From NCBI GenBank assembly GCA_018873245.2, contig JAEMBT020000006.1, forward strand, positions 13,858,387-13,922,386: a stretch of 64,000 bases of DNA. Reading direction: 5' to 3'. Positions 34,575 through 48,100 of this stretch are shown piece after piece. The stretch is from Archegozetes longisetosus. Taxonomy: Eukaryota > Arthropoda > Arachnida > Sarcoptiformes > Trhypochthoniidae. The position numbers were made by a program, and so were the translations under genes. Under the pieces are notes generated by a model. That model ran no database searches. It had not been told where the DNA came from and saw nothing but the letters and a program-made list of their open reading frames with translations. Numbering within the stretch: position 1 is the first letter of the stretch; each line of letters opens with the position of its first letter.

Positions 34575-36925
34575 GGGCTCATCAAGTTTACTGTACTGCC
34601 TACAGTCACGTTCTTCTATCAAACTTTAATCTTAATTAATCAATAACTTATTGCAATTAATACTCAATTTTTTTCTTGTAAACAATACTATAAATCAATG
34701 ATATGTTATGATTAGAAGCTTGTATTTTCGAATGGCTTTCTAAAGGAATTAATTGATATGTACTTGCTTGACCTTTCTATTTGATTGTTAATATTCAAAA
34801 CTTTTAAGCTTTTAAGGTTCAATTTCAGAATAAATCTGATCTGAAGTCTGACTAACCTTGCTTTTGAAGATATTTCTTGTATTGAAGAGTGAAACGTTAA
34901 TGAAAGGATGGAGGCTTGTTTAAGAAATAGTTAGTCTGGTAAGTCTGGACAAAATTTTTCATAGTTGAATGAGACTCAACAGCGAGGTCTGATTGCACGC
35001 ACTTCTAATAATGAGACTAATTTTTGTCTATAACCGAACGTACTATGCTTAATGTGGAGAATTTTCGAAATTCTTTTAACGTTTGTAAATGTCGAGAAGA
35101 CTAATTCTGCTTTCCGACAACCAGTAGTTGCATAATGCGCTAATTAATAATACTTACTCGTTAGTAAATCCTTTTTAATGGTATATTGTCTACATCAGGA
35201 TTTTCTACTAAGCTAGTCTGAGCTCAAATTAATTGTTAATAATTGATTTGTCTACTTACTCTTAAGCTTGACCCAAAGCTAATTCTTGAAGTGAGTCAGA
35301 AAGTAGATTCGTAATGAAAACTTGTTTTGGGGCATAATTATTAGTGCTTAGTGTTTATGAACTTTTGACTAACTTATTATTGAAGTAAGTTTATCGCTAA
35401 AATTCGTGAACGTTGAGCGAAAGTAATTTGTGACTATAAAATAGCAGAGTGTTGAAAGTTTCATATTTCTCAGATGGTAAACAAAATGATTGAACCTGGA
35501 TCAAATTGAAGGAATATTTTCTTCTAATAAATATGATAATCTTCTCAAAATTGACTTTAATTGTTGACTAATAATTAACTTTGAATAATATTATCATGAA
35601 ACTTGTTCAAATAATTGAAAGTTGAATCTTAATATTGAATAATTAGGACAAATTCTTTAAAGAGAACGCTAATGAATTTTTAAAAGTAATTGTTAGTTAA
35701 ATTTTCATAGTATTTTAATCATAAACTTATATTTCGTACATATTGAAGGTATTATGAAACTCTTTTCAATATGTTATTCGCGATAAGGAGACAAATTAAA
35801 AATGGGTAAAATTCATTACTTGGATCTCAATATTTATAATCTGGATTTTAACTTAAAATGACGAGTTTATCTACTAATGAGTATTTTCTATACCCATCAC
35901 TGAAGTGTATTAAACAAGTCAAAGAGTGTTAATTACAGTTTTTATTTACTCTGACACAAACAAAAATGCAGTTAACTTAGAATTTAAGTGTGCAACTGAA
36001 TAGCTTTGTCAAAAACAAAAATAACTCTGATTCGGATCTTTCGTCAACTTTATTGTAGCTCACACTTGCATTCTGTCAGAAGAAAGATTCAATTGAAAAC
36101 TTTGATGAAGTTGAACTTATCAGAATTATATCTTAATGGTTTCTAAAAGATTGATTTTTTTTCTAAAGCTGTAAATATAACATTACTTTTATCACTATAT
36201 CTTGATTAAAATGAAGTTCGATTTTTAAAGGAGTTGACTGCACAAAAGTGATACAAAAACATAAGCTTGTTATAATGAACGATCATAACAAGATTCAGTT
36301 ATCTAACTTTCAAAGACTGTTCTATCAATTGAAATAATTGAGTAAAACTTAGGATTCGAATGTTTGTTTTAAGTACCAATTGATTGATTTTGATTTGACG
36401 TGTGATGCAGGACAACTTTAGGCAAATAATGCATAAGTAAAACACTTTATTATGTATTCATAATAATATAGCTTCACACAAAAACTAATTTAAATGACAA
36501 TAATTAATAGAATAATACATTGAATGTTCTAATTTTATTCACTTACAAACTTAGAAATCTATTGATCAAAAGTATAAATCAATAATAAATATGAAACTAT
36601 CGAATAATCAAATCATAACTAATACATATATAATGATTATTCTAATGTATTTGTGTTATGCTTAGATTTGAGATACAGTTAAGTCGACGAGAGTTGGTCA
36701 TCACTTCACTTCAGCCCCATTGAAATAAACCTATTTATTCATAGAAAATAGTGTTTCAACAATAATGTTAACTTTTGAACTGATGCAGAGCTACAAGTTT
36801 TTCATCAATCATTTGAATATTTTGAAAAACAATCATTAGTATCCAAAAAATTATGGCAATTTTAGTCTTATTTAAAGCCAGATAAAGGTTTCTTCAATGA
36901 TAAACATGTAGCTCAAGATTAAGCT
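34575..36925. other. intergenic, no gene recognised
   Basis: AT-rich DNA between two neuropeptide-like genes. No convincing open frame, repeat family or RNA gene. Confidence 0.45.
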
Positions 36926-38369
36926 TCAAATTAATAGAACGTAGTGAGATAACAGACCTGCTCTATTACATCTGCAGTTAGTTCCCCATACATTGCATCT
37001 GGAATTTGAAAAACTTAGTAAATAAAAGAACAAATGGTCTACAAAGAATGATTACCTGCACGCAGAATTGTCGCAACAGTCTTTTGGCCTATGATCACAA
37101 CTGGCACCGCGTCGTAAACAACTCCTCCTTTTAAGGTTTAATCAAAATTTAATTAACTTTTCTCTGGTGTTTGCGAATAGAAAAGAGTTGAAACTTACTT
37201 TCGATTAACAAACAGAAGTTTGGCAATATTTCCGCTGTAGTCGTCAAGTAAATCGGGTACTAAATCACTATCTGTTTGTGAAATAAAATTTAAATATGGG
37301 CATAGTTGAGAAACTTGATCATCAATATTTGCTAGTCTGATATTTTCTAACAATCAAATACTAATAACTCGAACTAAAACTTTGACTTTAAGTTTTATTT
37401 TCAAATCAAAGTAGTTTTATTGACGATTCGGTCTCTTCCATAGTAAGTTATTTGGGCTTTTTTCAGAATAGCTATGGATAGTGTTTGATTGATCTGAACT
37501 ATCGTTTCCTAGTTCATAAGTTTAAACCTTCAAGAAGTTGAATGAGTTTAAGATCTAGCAAATAAGCTAAAAAATAATTAAATTTGCACTCAATAAATAA
37601 AGTGTAGGAAAGATAAATATTGAGTGCCAAGTTTTCAAATTAATTTTGAGTTGAATTTAAGCGCTAACAATATTGTTGATTAGGTGTTTTCTAGCGTAGA
37701 ATTTCTGCCGATTGGCTTATTGCATTCGTTAAACTTTTTAATTGTTTTATTTTAGAAATGCACAAAGTTTCTGGAAACTTGAATTAGAACTAGTTCATTT
37801 AGACTAACTTTTTTTCACTTAAAGCTTCAAGGTTCCAAACAAAGCAAGTATTAACTACGGTTTGATTAGATTTAACAAGTCTCAATTTTCAAATCTTCTT
37901 AATATGTGAGAAAGATTTGATTTGTTGGCAATTCGCTACCAAAATAGGTTTTTTCATTTGACATATGACTGAACTATGTTATGGAGAGTTTCACTTGGTT
38001 ACAATTACTTTGTTTTGTTCTATAATAGAGATAAGTTGTGCAATAACAAAAAGCTGACAATTTAATTATTGGACTGACGATAAATTGAGTGCTAGAGCCA
38101 CACATTCTTATAGAACTTTTCTTAAGTTAATTGACTAACTGTTATGTATCAATACTTCTACTACAAATACTGACCACTTGTGCTGTAGTATCTACTGGTG
38201 GCCAAACTGCTGACAATCATTGCCAGTAGCAATAGTATTAATAAAAGTTTGCAAACTGACGAACTCTTCGTATTCGATGAGTTACTAGTCGATAGTAATG
38301 GACTCATGGATGTGATCATTGATGACGACGTGAATGACGGATTTTCGAGCTTCAAGTCGAATGCTGTCC
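36926..38369 (-). CDS. agatoxin-like peptide (ALP) precursor, endogenous cystine-knot neuropeptide type
   Basis: Four exons: 38175-38369 (coding from ATG 38319 or 38307), 37199-37271, 37056-37127 and 36926-36998. Phases 1, 2 and 2 agree; about 120 aa. Exon 1 encodes a signal peptide with a Leu-rich core (LLLILLLLAMIV) after a Ser-rich start. Exon 2 encodes an acidic spacer ending in a basic NRKR convertase site at the exon 2/3 junction. Exons 3 and 4 encode eight Cys spaced C-x6-C-x6-CC-x4-C-x-C-x6-C-x, then C. This pattern and its intervening residues match U8-agatoxin-like peptides, which are widespread in arthropod nervous and endocrine tissue and not venom-only. The junction at 38369 follows a good acceptor, so a 5' UTR exon is expected upstream. 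A donor-like GTCTGT inside exon 4 leaves the extreme C-terminus uncertain. Confidence 0.85.
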
Positions 38370-38766
38370 CTGAAACGAAAAAATGAACTTTTACAGATAC
38401 ATATTATTTGCAACATTTCCCTTTGAGATTATAGACTAAAATTAATCTGAATTTTTTAGCATAAAAAGTTCTAGCTTGCAACCGTGTTAATGTCAAAGTT
38501 TAGCTCTGAAAAAATTCTTGTGAATGCTTGTTTCAGTTCAGATACTTTTCTGTTGAAAGAGTTTTGTATGCCTTCTATTTGCAGTGATTTGAACTATTAG
38601 AATATGATGGTTATAACCAAACACATTACTCATATATGGACGAATTTTGACAAGAGTTTCGGTTCTTATCAGTAATAATAAATTGAGCGCATTCTATCAA
38701 CAAAATTGTTTAAACCTATATCTCAGTACAAAGTAATGACATGATTTTTTAAGACAATTTAAGTAA

Positions 38767-38799
38767 ATTACTAAACTGAATGCAATTCAGTTTAGTAAT
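38767..38799. repeat. perfect 15-bp inverted repeat with 3-base loop
   Basis: ATTACTAAACTGAAT, then GCA, then its exact reverse complement. It has no T-tract or transcript context to call it a terminator. Confidence 0.9.
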
Positions 38800-41700
38800 A
38801 AAGAATTTAATGAGATTAATGATAGATCAATCAGATTGCTCATAAATATACACTCCAATTTATTTCAATTAGAGTCATCCTCAGTTAATCTTCTAGTTCT
38901 TATCGATCAATTTATCTTTAAATGAAGTTTATTTTATAAGGACCGTCTAACTTATTTCTATTAAAACTCAGGAAAGGTCCTCAAAAGATTATGAATAAAT
39001 ACTATTCCTTCAAATTGATAAGGCGATAATTACTTATTAAACTTTGTTCGAAATAATATTTCAAATTTGATGATAGACTGATTTAACTCCTAGAGTAGAG
39101 AATGCAATAATCTATTAAGTAAGCTTATAAATTTGTAAAAAGTGTTAATCCAACAACATTTTCAACAAAAAATATTGTTGTATTCAAATAAAATTAAAAC
39201 GCTGAAAATGACAATTGTAATAGTAACTCGTTAAATGCTCATTTCAAACGCTAGCCGAGTTTGAAATTAGGCGACAAATGAGTTTGAAGTTAACTTGCTT
39301 AAATGAGGTAATTGTTCTTGTGTAGACATGAACCTATAGCAACTTTATTCACTTGTTACATGAATGTTGCAGGAAAACAGTATAGATTGCTGTGATCCGA
39401 TGCTCAGTTATCACAAGCAATAGTATCCAAATATTGAAATATCTTGCATTCAAAAGATATTTTGCTCATTTTATCTTATCTATTTTAGTTTTTTTTCTTT
39501 GAATTTTAAAATTAAAATCATCTTTCAATGACTAGTTCCAATTATTCGAAACATCTTCGCAAATATGTACAATTCTATCTACAGAATTCAAAAATTTGTT
39601 ATTAAAAATTCGAGTATAGAATGAAAGCTATACTTGTATTTAAAAAATGGGAAAGATTCGAATGATTTGAAGACCAAAATATTATTTGCCAGTTTTTCAT
39701 ATGTAATTCCCAAGCAAACCATTACATAATCTAAAGCAGTATATCTTGATATCTTAAGCTGTAGTATGACTAGAAATCACGAATACTTTTCTTATCGGAA
39801 AAACTATTTGATGACATTTTTAAGGAATGCTATTATTTTCAATTTTATACACTCCATAGAATTTTTCACGAGTATTAATGAAAGTTTTCAATATTTTGTA
39901 AGAAATAAATTGCTATTATTCCGCTCTACTCCTAAAGCCTGTTATTCTGTACATAAAGCAAACTACAACAGACTCTCAATAAATATAACTCAAATAATAC
40001 TTAAATAGATGTTAACTAAAAGTGTCGAGAAAAACAGCATCTGTTAAAACAAGATTTCCAGTGAAAGAAATATACTCCTCCGAAAAATGTTTCGTCTCGT
40101 ATATCTCTATCATATTGATAGAGATTTTTCAACTATAACTTTTTGTTTATCTAACTTGAGTGTCATTTCAAGTCTGACTTGATTCCATTCACCTATACGT
40201 TGAAAAAATCTAATCAAAAGTTTGAAATAAACTTCGAATTGAAATCGAATCAGCTAAATCTTGTTTATACTCCTTATGCGTAGGCTTATGTGAATTAAGG
40301 CTGTATTGATGTGTCTATTATCAGGATGATCGAAATTCTAAATGAAACGTCAGTAGCAAATAAAATAAGCTGTAAGATACTCCTAAGAGCAAACTGATTT
40401 TAGATGTAGTGTGATCCACCAAAAGTCTTGACCTTTCTAGTTAGAAGCAATTAAGGCATCTTAACAAATTAACAGTCAAGTAATATTTAACAACTTTATT
40501 TTGATTTAATAAATCAGATCTACTTGAAAATATCAAGTTTTCATTGGATTTTCATACTTTTCTCTATGAAATTTCATAAATTACTTGAAGTCACAGAATT
40601 ATTGAGCTAAGAAACAGTAAATAGCAAGAGAATTCTGATGGAAATCATAGAAGATTTATGCTGTGAAGAGTAAGTTTTATGATTGAATAAAACGATGCTA
40701 ATGTGTAACAGCAAAAAGCAATTACTTAAGAAAAACTTCTATTGATTTAAAATAAGTTAATTTGAAAAGTTCGTTTTGAGGCTCATTGAAATTCCTTAAA
40801 ACTTTTGATATGATTGACTTAATTTAAATGTAAAATGTAAACGCTGTAAAACCTGATTTCAATGATAGTTAAGATTTGGCTGAAATGATCGAAGTAGTAC
40901 AGTCATACTCTGACTTTGGCAACTTATCAGTGCCATGAGATTTTGTTACCGAAATCGGGGCATTGATAAAGCTGTACGTGCGCTCAAATCTATAGCTAAG
41001 TTCGGGGTTTCGCTAAGATTTTTGTTGATACAGTATAAATTGCTTAATATTGTAGACCTGATAGAAGCAGTCATGCTTTGAAAATCAGTTGTTAAAATCA
41101 AAAATTGCTATTAACCGGTTGCTAGAAACGGGGACAGGTTGCGTATCAAACTTCAATCTACAGTTGAATGATGCATTATTATTAATTAGTTCGAAGAAGC
41201 ATAAAATTGATTGAATCAGTCTTTTTAAAAGCTTAATGATTATAGAGTAAATATTTGAGTAGCTCTTTTAGCAACATTTAGACGATCAAGTTTTAAGGAT
41301 GTTATTCTTTTGGAGTTATCTATCTGGCTACTGGTTCAGCTATCAATTAATCTTTTGTATCAACTTGTGCTTTGCTATCAAATACGAAGATACGACTCAC
41401 GGATAAAAAATATTTACTGTTTATGCAAAATCTAATTCAAAAATGACTTGTCTAACGATATGCGTAAAACCAGAATATAATAAATCTTTATTAAAATTGA
41501 GTATTAGATTAAGCTGAATTTGACACAAATATCTCTAAGTTAAATAACGATTGAGTGAATAGAAGCGTAGGAGAATTGTGCGCAAAACATATTTTCATTG
41601 AAGCAATGCATTTATTATTTAAGTTGAATTCTTAAGAAAATATATGTAATGATTTTGTTTACGCTACGGCCTAGTAAATCTCTTCAACGAGTGTAGTCTT

Positions 41701-42108
41701 TCGCTTAAATCGCTTAATACAATAAGTGTCTTCTTTCATATCAATTTGGACCAAAAAATCTATTAAATTAAACTTTACAGCAGAAAGTTAGCGAAAATTT
41801 GACAAGCTTCTGACTTTAGCAAATGAAAGTGATATATTATTCTGTTTTTCGTTTAGTTGACAAGATTTCTTTTACAAAACAACAATAATCCAAAACGTAA
41901 GAGCTTTACGCAAAATATCCTTTAAGTCAATTACTGGGTTTACGCTTGGTTTTCTAATCATGTAGATTATATTTTCAACTTTTTTCTTCAATATACTATT
42001 TCAACTTTCAACAGACTTTCATTTGCTAAAGAAATCTCAATTTTTATACATTTTTGAAAATTCGACTTTTTTGTTTTGTTACGTTTGAATTTTTGTTCCA
42101 GAAGTTTA

Positions 42109-42128
42109 CTTTATGCTTAAGCATAAAG
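42109..42128. repeat. 20-base perfect palindrome
   Basis: CTTTATGCTTAAGCATAAAG equals its own reverse complement. It lies in gene-poor DNA. Confidence 0.9.
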
Positions 42129-45100
42129 CACTTGAGGGTTTGTATCATGAATAAAATAAAGACTCTATTGCTTGATAAAGTACTTTACTGGATTTCGATC
42201 TTCAACAATACAAGTGTTAAACAATAGAGTTGGGCTTCTCAGCCAAACTCAGCCAAAGGCTCAAACTTGGTAAAAAGCTCAATGTTTAGGCTTCAATTTG
42301 AAGGTATGAAATAACAATATTGGTTTAATACAAGTCCAAAGCAATTTTGAGACATGTTCTAAAATCAAATACTCAGCGCGAACTTTGAGCCAACTTTGAG
42401 TTATAGAAAGGGCATTCATTCATTTTTATAAGTAATTTGATAGACGTAATCTTGAGTCAAATGCCATAGAGCTTAACTTATTTGATCTTTTTCCTAAGCA
42501 CTAATACTCTGTAGTAGTAGCTGAGAACTCACATTTATTGTGATTGCTTTTCTATTTTAGTGGTATAATCCAGTTATGGAATTGTTAATTGAACAATTTT
42601 TCGCGTTCAACTTTCAACTCTGTTAACTAAGTTTCCAGAAAATTTTTCACTTAATTCAATTATTTAGTCCTTTACTAGATCTTAAGTAAGAAATTCAAAG
42701 AATTTTACTCTTGGAATACCAGAAACAAAAACAAATTCTTATTGAATTCCTTTATTACTATGTTCTATATGCAAATCGTTAAATTGACCTCTTTTTTGAT
42801 GAATACAATTTAGAAATAGAGAAAATAAGTTTTAATATTTGATTATTGCTTGTGATTGTCTGAAATGTTTATTCTTTTGATTGGAACAAAAGTGAAAACA
42901 GACAATACAATTTTTTAGCTCAACCAAAAATTGAATGCGAGTTTCGAAAACATTCTTCTTAGAAGCAGTTTCGTGATCGAAAAACAGAATCCTTCTACAA
43001 ATGTGTTTAAGAAATAAATAATATGTTAGCTAGCATAATGATAGCAGAAGTAGTTGTCTTTCGAAGAATCGAAATAACAATTGTATTTATTGTGCATAGA
43101 ATCGCTCGACATAAGCCTTGATCATATTCACCAAATATGAATCTTATAGTGATTTAGCGAACAATACTTTGTTAGTGGTATAAATGATAAATCACAGCAT
43201 TATCCACAGAATTGTTAGGACTATTAATAATGTTCGTCATATTCTGTGAGATACTCGAGAAAACGGAGTTTTGGATTAATAAACTTATTTGCCTACTCAG
43301 GAAATGTAGTGAGAATGTATGCTCACAAAAATAATCTCAATCAAAAGTAATGACACATAGATGTGATTTTCGCCTCAAGATTAGAAGAGAAGAGAGACGT
43401 AACCTCAAAGATGAGTTCTTTCTCGTCATCAAGTGTTGGATTGATTAGATCAGGAAATAGTCAATAGCTGTGCATCAGGAAAATTGCAAAAACATGTAAA
43501 TAATTCAATAAACCTAACTAGAGAGTATTGTTCAATAACAAATCCCAAACAGATAGAATACAGCCAATTTAAGGCTAACTTATATGAAAACTTTCACTTC
43601 TATTCTTGTCATTCTGTCGTATTACTTCTTCTCGTCGTCTTATTTTCTCCAAAAGGCTATTTTTATTTGAATTTCAAAAATCACATCAAATAGTTTCAGT
43701 ATGTACAACAAAATAAGAAACTGTTGGATCGAAACACATAAGTTGTCGCGACACTAGAAATGTCAAGTTTATTATCTTGCTGTCTGAATTTTGCTTAGGA
43801 AATTCGAAAATGTTTTTCGAGCTTCTTCTATTCAGAACTATACATGCAATATAAGATGATTGCTGTTCGACGGTAACTCTTTATATCACATTAATTTTGT
43901 GTATATTGTTCAATTTTTAGAAATATACATTACAGAACAAAAATAAAATTCTAAGAATTTCTAAACGTTTTCCTAGATGACTTTTGGATTATATCGTTAT
44001 TTTCGAACATCAAAACGGAGCTATTTCTCAGAATGACATTTAATTCTTCTATTCATATTCTTTCATCTTTAAAAGCTTTTTTTGTAAAATTGCTTTGGGA
44101 GCTTAATTAAACTTATTTATATTCTGAAATTTGAATAACAATAGAGGTTTCATCAAAAGATTATTTCATATTGAAAGGAAGGGATCATTTTTAGACTGAA
44201 TCCTTTGATCTTTATATTAATATACATAAAAGTTTCCTTAACTGCTATTAAATTATTCTCAAAATAACTGATGAATTGAAATGGAAACAAAAAATATTAA
44301 GTTTCATAAATAGCATAAATAATAGATTTTCTTTATTTTTATTCATTTATTGCACTTTTTACGCGATTTTTTGAATTGAAGATAACGTTACAGTGAGAAG
44401 TTTACCTAAATTACTGTTTACTTACCTTCCAGATCAAAGATTTAAGCTGAAAAACTTATAAATTATGAAAGATCAATCTATGAAAAAGCTTTTAATCTAT
44501 AAGAGATTGTAAAAAATTTCAATGAAACCAGTGATGAGTGAACGAAGTCATACATCAAATAATTTACCAAAAGATAACTTAGATAAACTTTTAAATTGAA
44601 AGTATTAGTTAAGCAGCTGTTACGTGTCTGATAAAACTGACTAAATTAAAATCTAAGATCTCTTGAAACTTCTGTAAATCGAAGTGTCGCCTTCAATCAG
44701 CGCCAAATGTTTTATGTTGTCAGAACATTTGAATCACCATCCAATCAAAATTTGTTCGAGCAAGAGTAAGAGAAAATTCTATACGCAACTTGTTAAGCAT
44801 TCATTAATAGAAATGAACAAACTCTGACAAATTTTTAGATTAAATCCTTTAGTTAGTCTGTTTCAACGTTTCAGATACATTAGAAGATTGATGCTTAAGA
44901 ATAGAGTTCAGTATTTTTAGAATTTATTTTTGAATATTCTTTCCTTTTTAAGCCGAAGAGTCATAAAATATTGATGAAACGATGTAACTACTCAACAATT
45001 GTATTGATCATAAAGTTTGTTCGTGTTTATTATAATTAATTAGCTGAACTTTTCATCGCGCGTCATGTGTTTCTAAACTCTAGCATAACCTAATAGCTTA

Positions 45101-48100
45101 ATGCAACTAATAGTAACGATCTATTATCTTTATGATAATAGAATGCGTTAATGATATTAAAACAATTAGATAACTTCAATTGAATTTTTTACGACAAATT
45201 AATGCCTACAAAATAGCTATAAGCCTATTAAACTGAAGTGTTAATATAGACCAAATGTGTTTTTTCTCATTATTAGATCATTAGAAGCAGAAGATCAAGT
45301 TTTTCTTCAATACTTAAACATAACGTTCAACTTAAATAAACTTTCACTTTGAAACAAATAAACTTTGAAATGACAAAACTGAAAAACTATGACTTTCTAT
45401 TAGTCTTAGAGTTAAGTATTTATGATAAAATGCTTGGCTCATTTCGCTTGTTTATATTTTTATTCATATCACTTATCCGTATTACCATCACGATTACTCT
45501 AAGGCATTAAATTGTCAAACTACGAGTTTATATAGTAAAAAAAACTATGTAAAACACATTAATATGAAGGAAATTGAGTTCAACTATATTTTTCGAGTTT
45601 CTTGGAAAAGTGCTCTTTTGTCAGTGTGATCGATATTAATGAGATGGGTATTGAATCTTTTCTGCTTAATTTGATTTTGTATTTCTGATTGGAGACTAGC
45701 AATTGGTTTTATTCTGTTGTTATTATGTTAAAGTTCATGACCTTTAGTAAAATTATGCCTTCTAATTTATTGTTGAAAGGAAACAATTCTCGTATGAGGA
45801 ACACTTCATATGTATTTCTGGATAACTTTCGAACTTTTCAAAAGTGAAAAGTTGGATTATAAAGTCAATCTGTACGTTTCAAATTAGGAATTTACATAAA
45901 ACTGTCAAGTGCTAAACCAAGATCCTGAAATTCAAAATTTAAACTCAATTTAATAATTGAGTCGAGCATTAGTTGCATAACTTATAACTAATCATTATAT
46001 TTATAATTGAAGTCTCCAAATGACTGGAAGCAAGTAAAGGTTTCACAAATGAAATATTTTCTATAACAGACTGACTATTTGGAGAGACTTGTGAGTTCAA
46101 CAAATATTAGTATTGGAAACTACCCCTTTCTGACTAATGTAAACCAAAATTAGTCTTCTTTCAATTTAAACAAGTAAAATTGGGAAATGTTATTGAGTCA
46201 AATATGAAATTTCATTATATTGTCAATACATAAATCATTCATAGGGGTGGCAGACTGATATATTACTAATAAAAGTATTTTTCATCAAAAACTGTTTTCG
46301 ATGCAATATTTTTCCATTTTAGTAATGATAGCAAATAACGAGTGCTGAGAAAATTCAGCTAATTACATACTAGCTAATCTAACTTAACCTATATAAATAG
46401 AGCTAGCAATTTTCGGTGATCACTAATTTCTTCGGTAAAACACCTAAAGACCGTAATTTCAAACAATTAACTGCGATTTATCATACAAAAACTGATGGTC
46501 TGTTGAAAATTTCAAAGGTTGTCTGAGTGAAGAATGTTCCTATCGAAATTCGAAAATTTTCAATACTTCAACTTATTAATTTATATAACTCTATAACTCA
46601 ATGTTTATCTCAGTAAGACAAGAATTTCTGGAATTACTTTGAAAAATAAAATTTTCACTTTTTTTACTATTTCAGTTCGTTTTAATCACAGATCGCCAAC
46701 CGAATTCACCCATTTTAAGCAGCAAAAACTCTCGAATTTGTGTGTGACATTTTGTTATTCCTCTAAATATGTAGGCTTCAAGTTTTAGACAAGAACAAAA
46801 TACAAGATTTGTAAGGATCAGACATGAAACTAGTATAAATGTCATTTGATTGTATTTGTAGGAATTGGGAGATCGATATTCAGAACGAGAATTAGATATC
46901 ACTTATAAAAAACATACTGCTCCAATTTTGAGATTAAGTGAATTTTATCTCTTAAGAGGAGCTTTAAACGTTAAACTAAAGAATCATATTTTGAGGATTA
47001 GAGAATTTTGTTCAAAAATGAGAAAAGTTATAGAAATTTCTAGTTATAAAGACACATTAAATATTTTTTATGAATTTAATATTACTTAACTAGCCCTAAA
47101 CTAAAGTCTAAATTAATATTAGCAAGAAATATTGCTTTACATACTTGGTATCAATGCTTCTCCTTTATTATCTTCTCCGAAATAATATCAGAGTTGAACA
47201 AAACTTGTGGTATAAACACTTTCAATATTACTTATAAGACTTTTTGATTAACGAAACTGTAAGAAACTTTTTGTTCGGGTTTGAATGTTAGTCGATGTGA
47301 TGCAGTGAAGTGTGATTTAAGTTTGGCCTTATAGTCAACGCATGTCGGATAGTTTTATCTCTTCCAAAGCATGGCATTTAAGGATCAGTTTCACGCAAAA
47401 ATAAGTCAAAACATACATAAAATATATGGTCTTTAATCCATATGTAGAACAAATTGTTTTGCTACATGAGTTTGTGCTTCTTTTCAGCCCACTGTGTCGC
47501 ACGAAGTTAGTATTGGTTGAAAACAACAATGCTATGAGAAAGTATTGGATATATATCCAGAAAGTCTGAGCTGTCTTTTTCATCCCACACAAAATTTAAC
47601 TTTTTACTATTAACACTTAATTTCGAAATTGTTTTCATGATAAATATTAGTCACACGTTTCTAAAAAGAGTTTTGAAATTATTTTTCCACCAACATGTTT
47701 AGTAATTTTCAACAAAGGACTGAGTTTATTCTCTGCCCTATTCAGTTCTGAATTAGTCGAACGAAAATGTGTTCTTAATTAAAGTTATATGTTTTCAAAC
47801 TACTACACTATCAGATGCTGAGAAGTCTGATTGTAATTGATTAATTAATTGGCAAAAACACTGTCTGTAGTAGACATTCTACAAGTTGATCATATCGATA
47901 AAATATGTTATCCATGATTATTCACAAAATATTCAAGTCAAATAAAATTCAAACTTTATATGACTTCTTCTTCAAGGGTTTAAGTAATGGATGAAAATTC
48001 ATTAAAATACTTCTTTCAATGTGTACAATTTTTGAAATAATTGATTATAAGTCTTTTAGATATCTTCATGACTTAAGTTAATCTTAGGGAAAAGTTTTGG

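Noticed and set aside
46862..47089. Exon-like frame after a tttgtag acceptor
   Set aside because: It encodes about 75 residues with no recognised family, and no partner exons could be joined in phase; left in the description of the gene-poor stretch.
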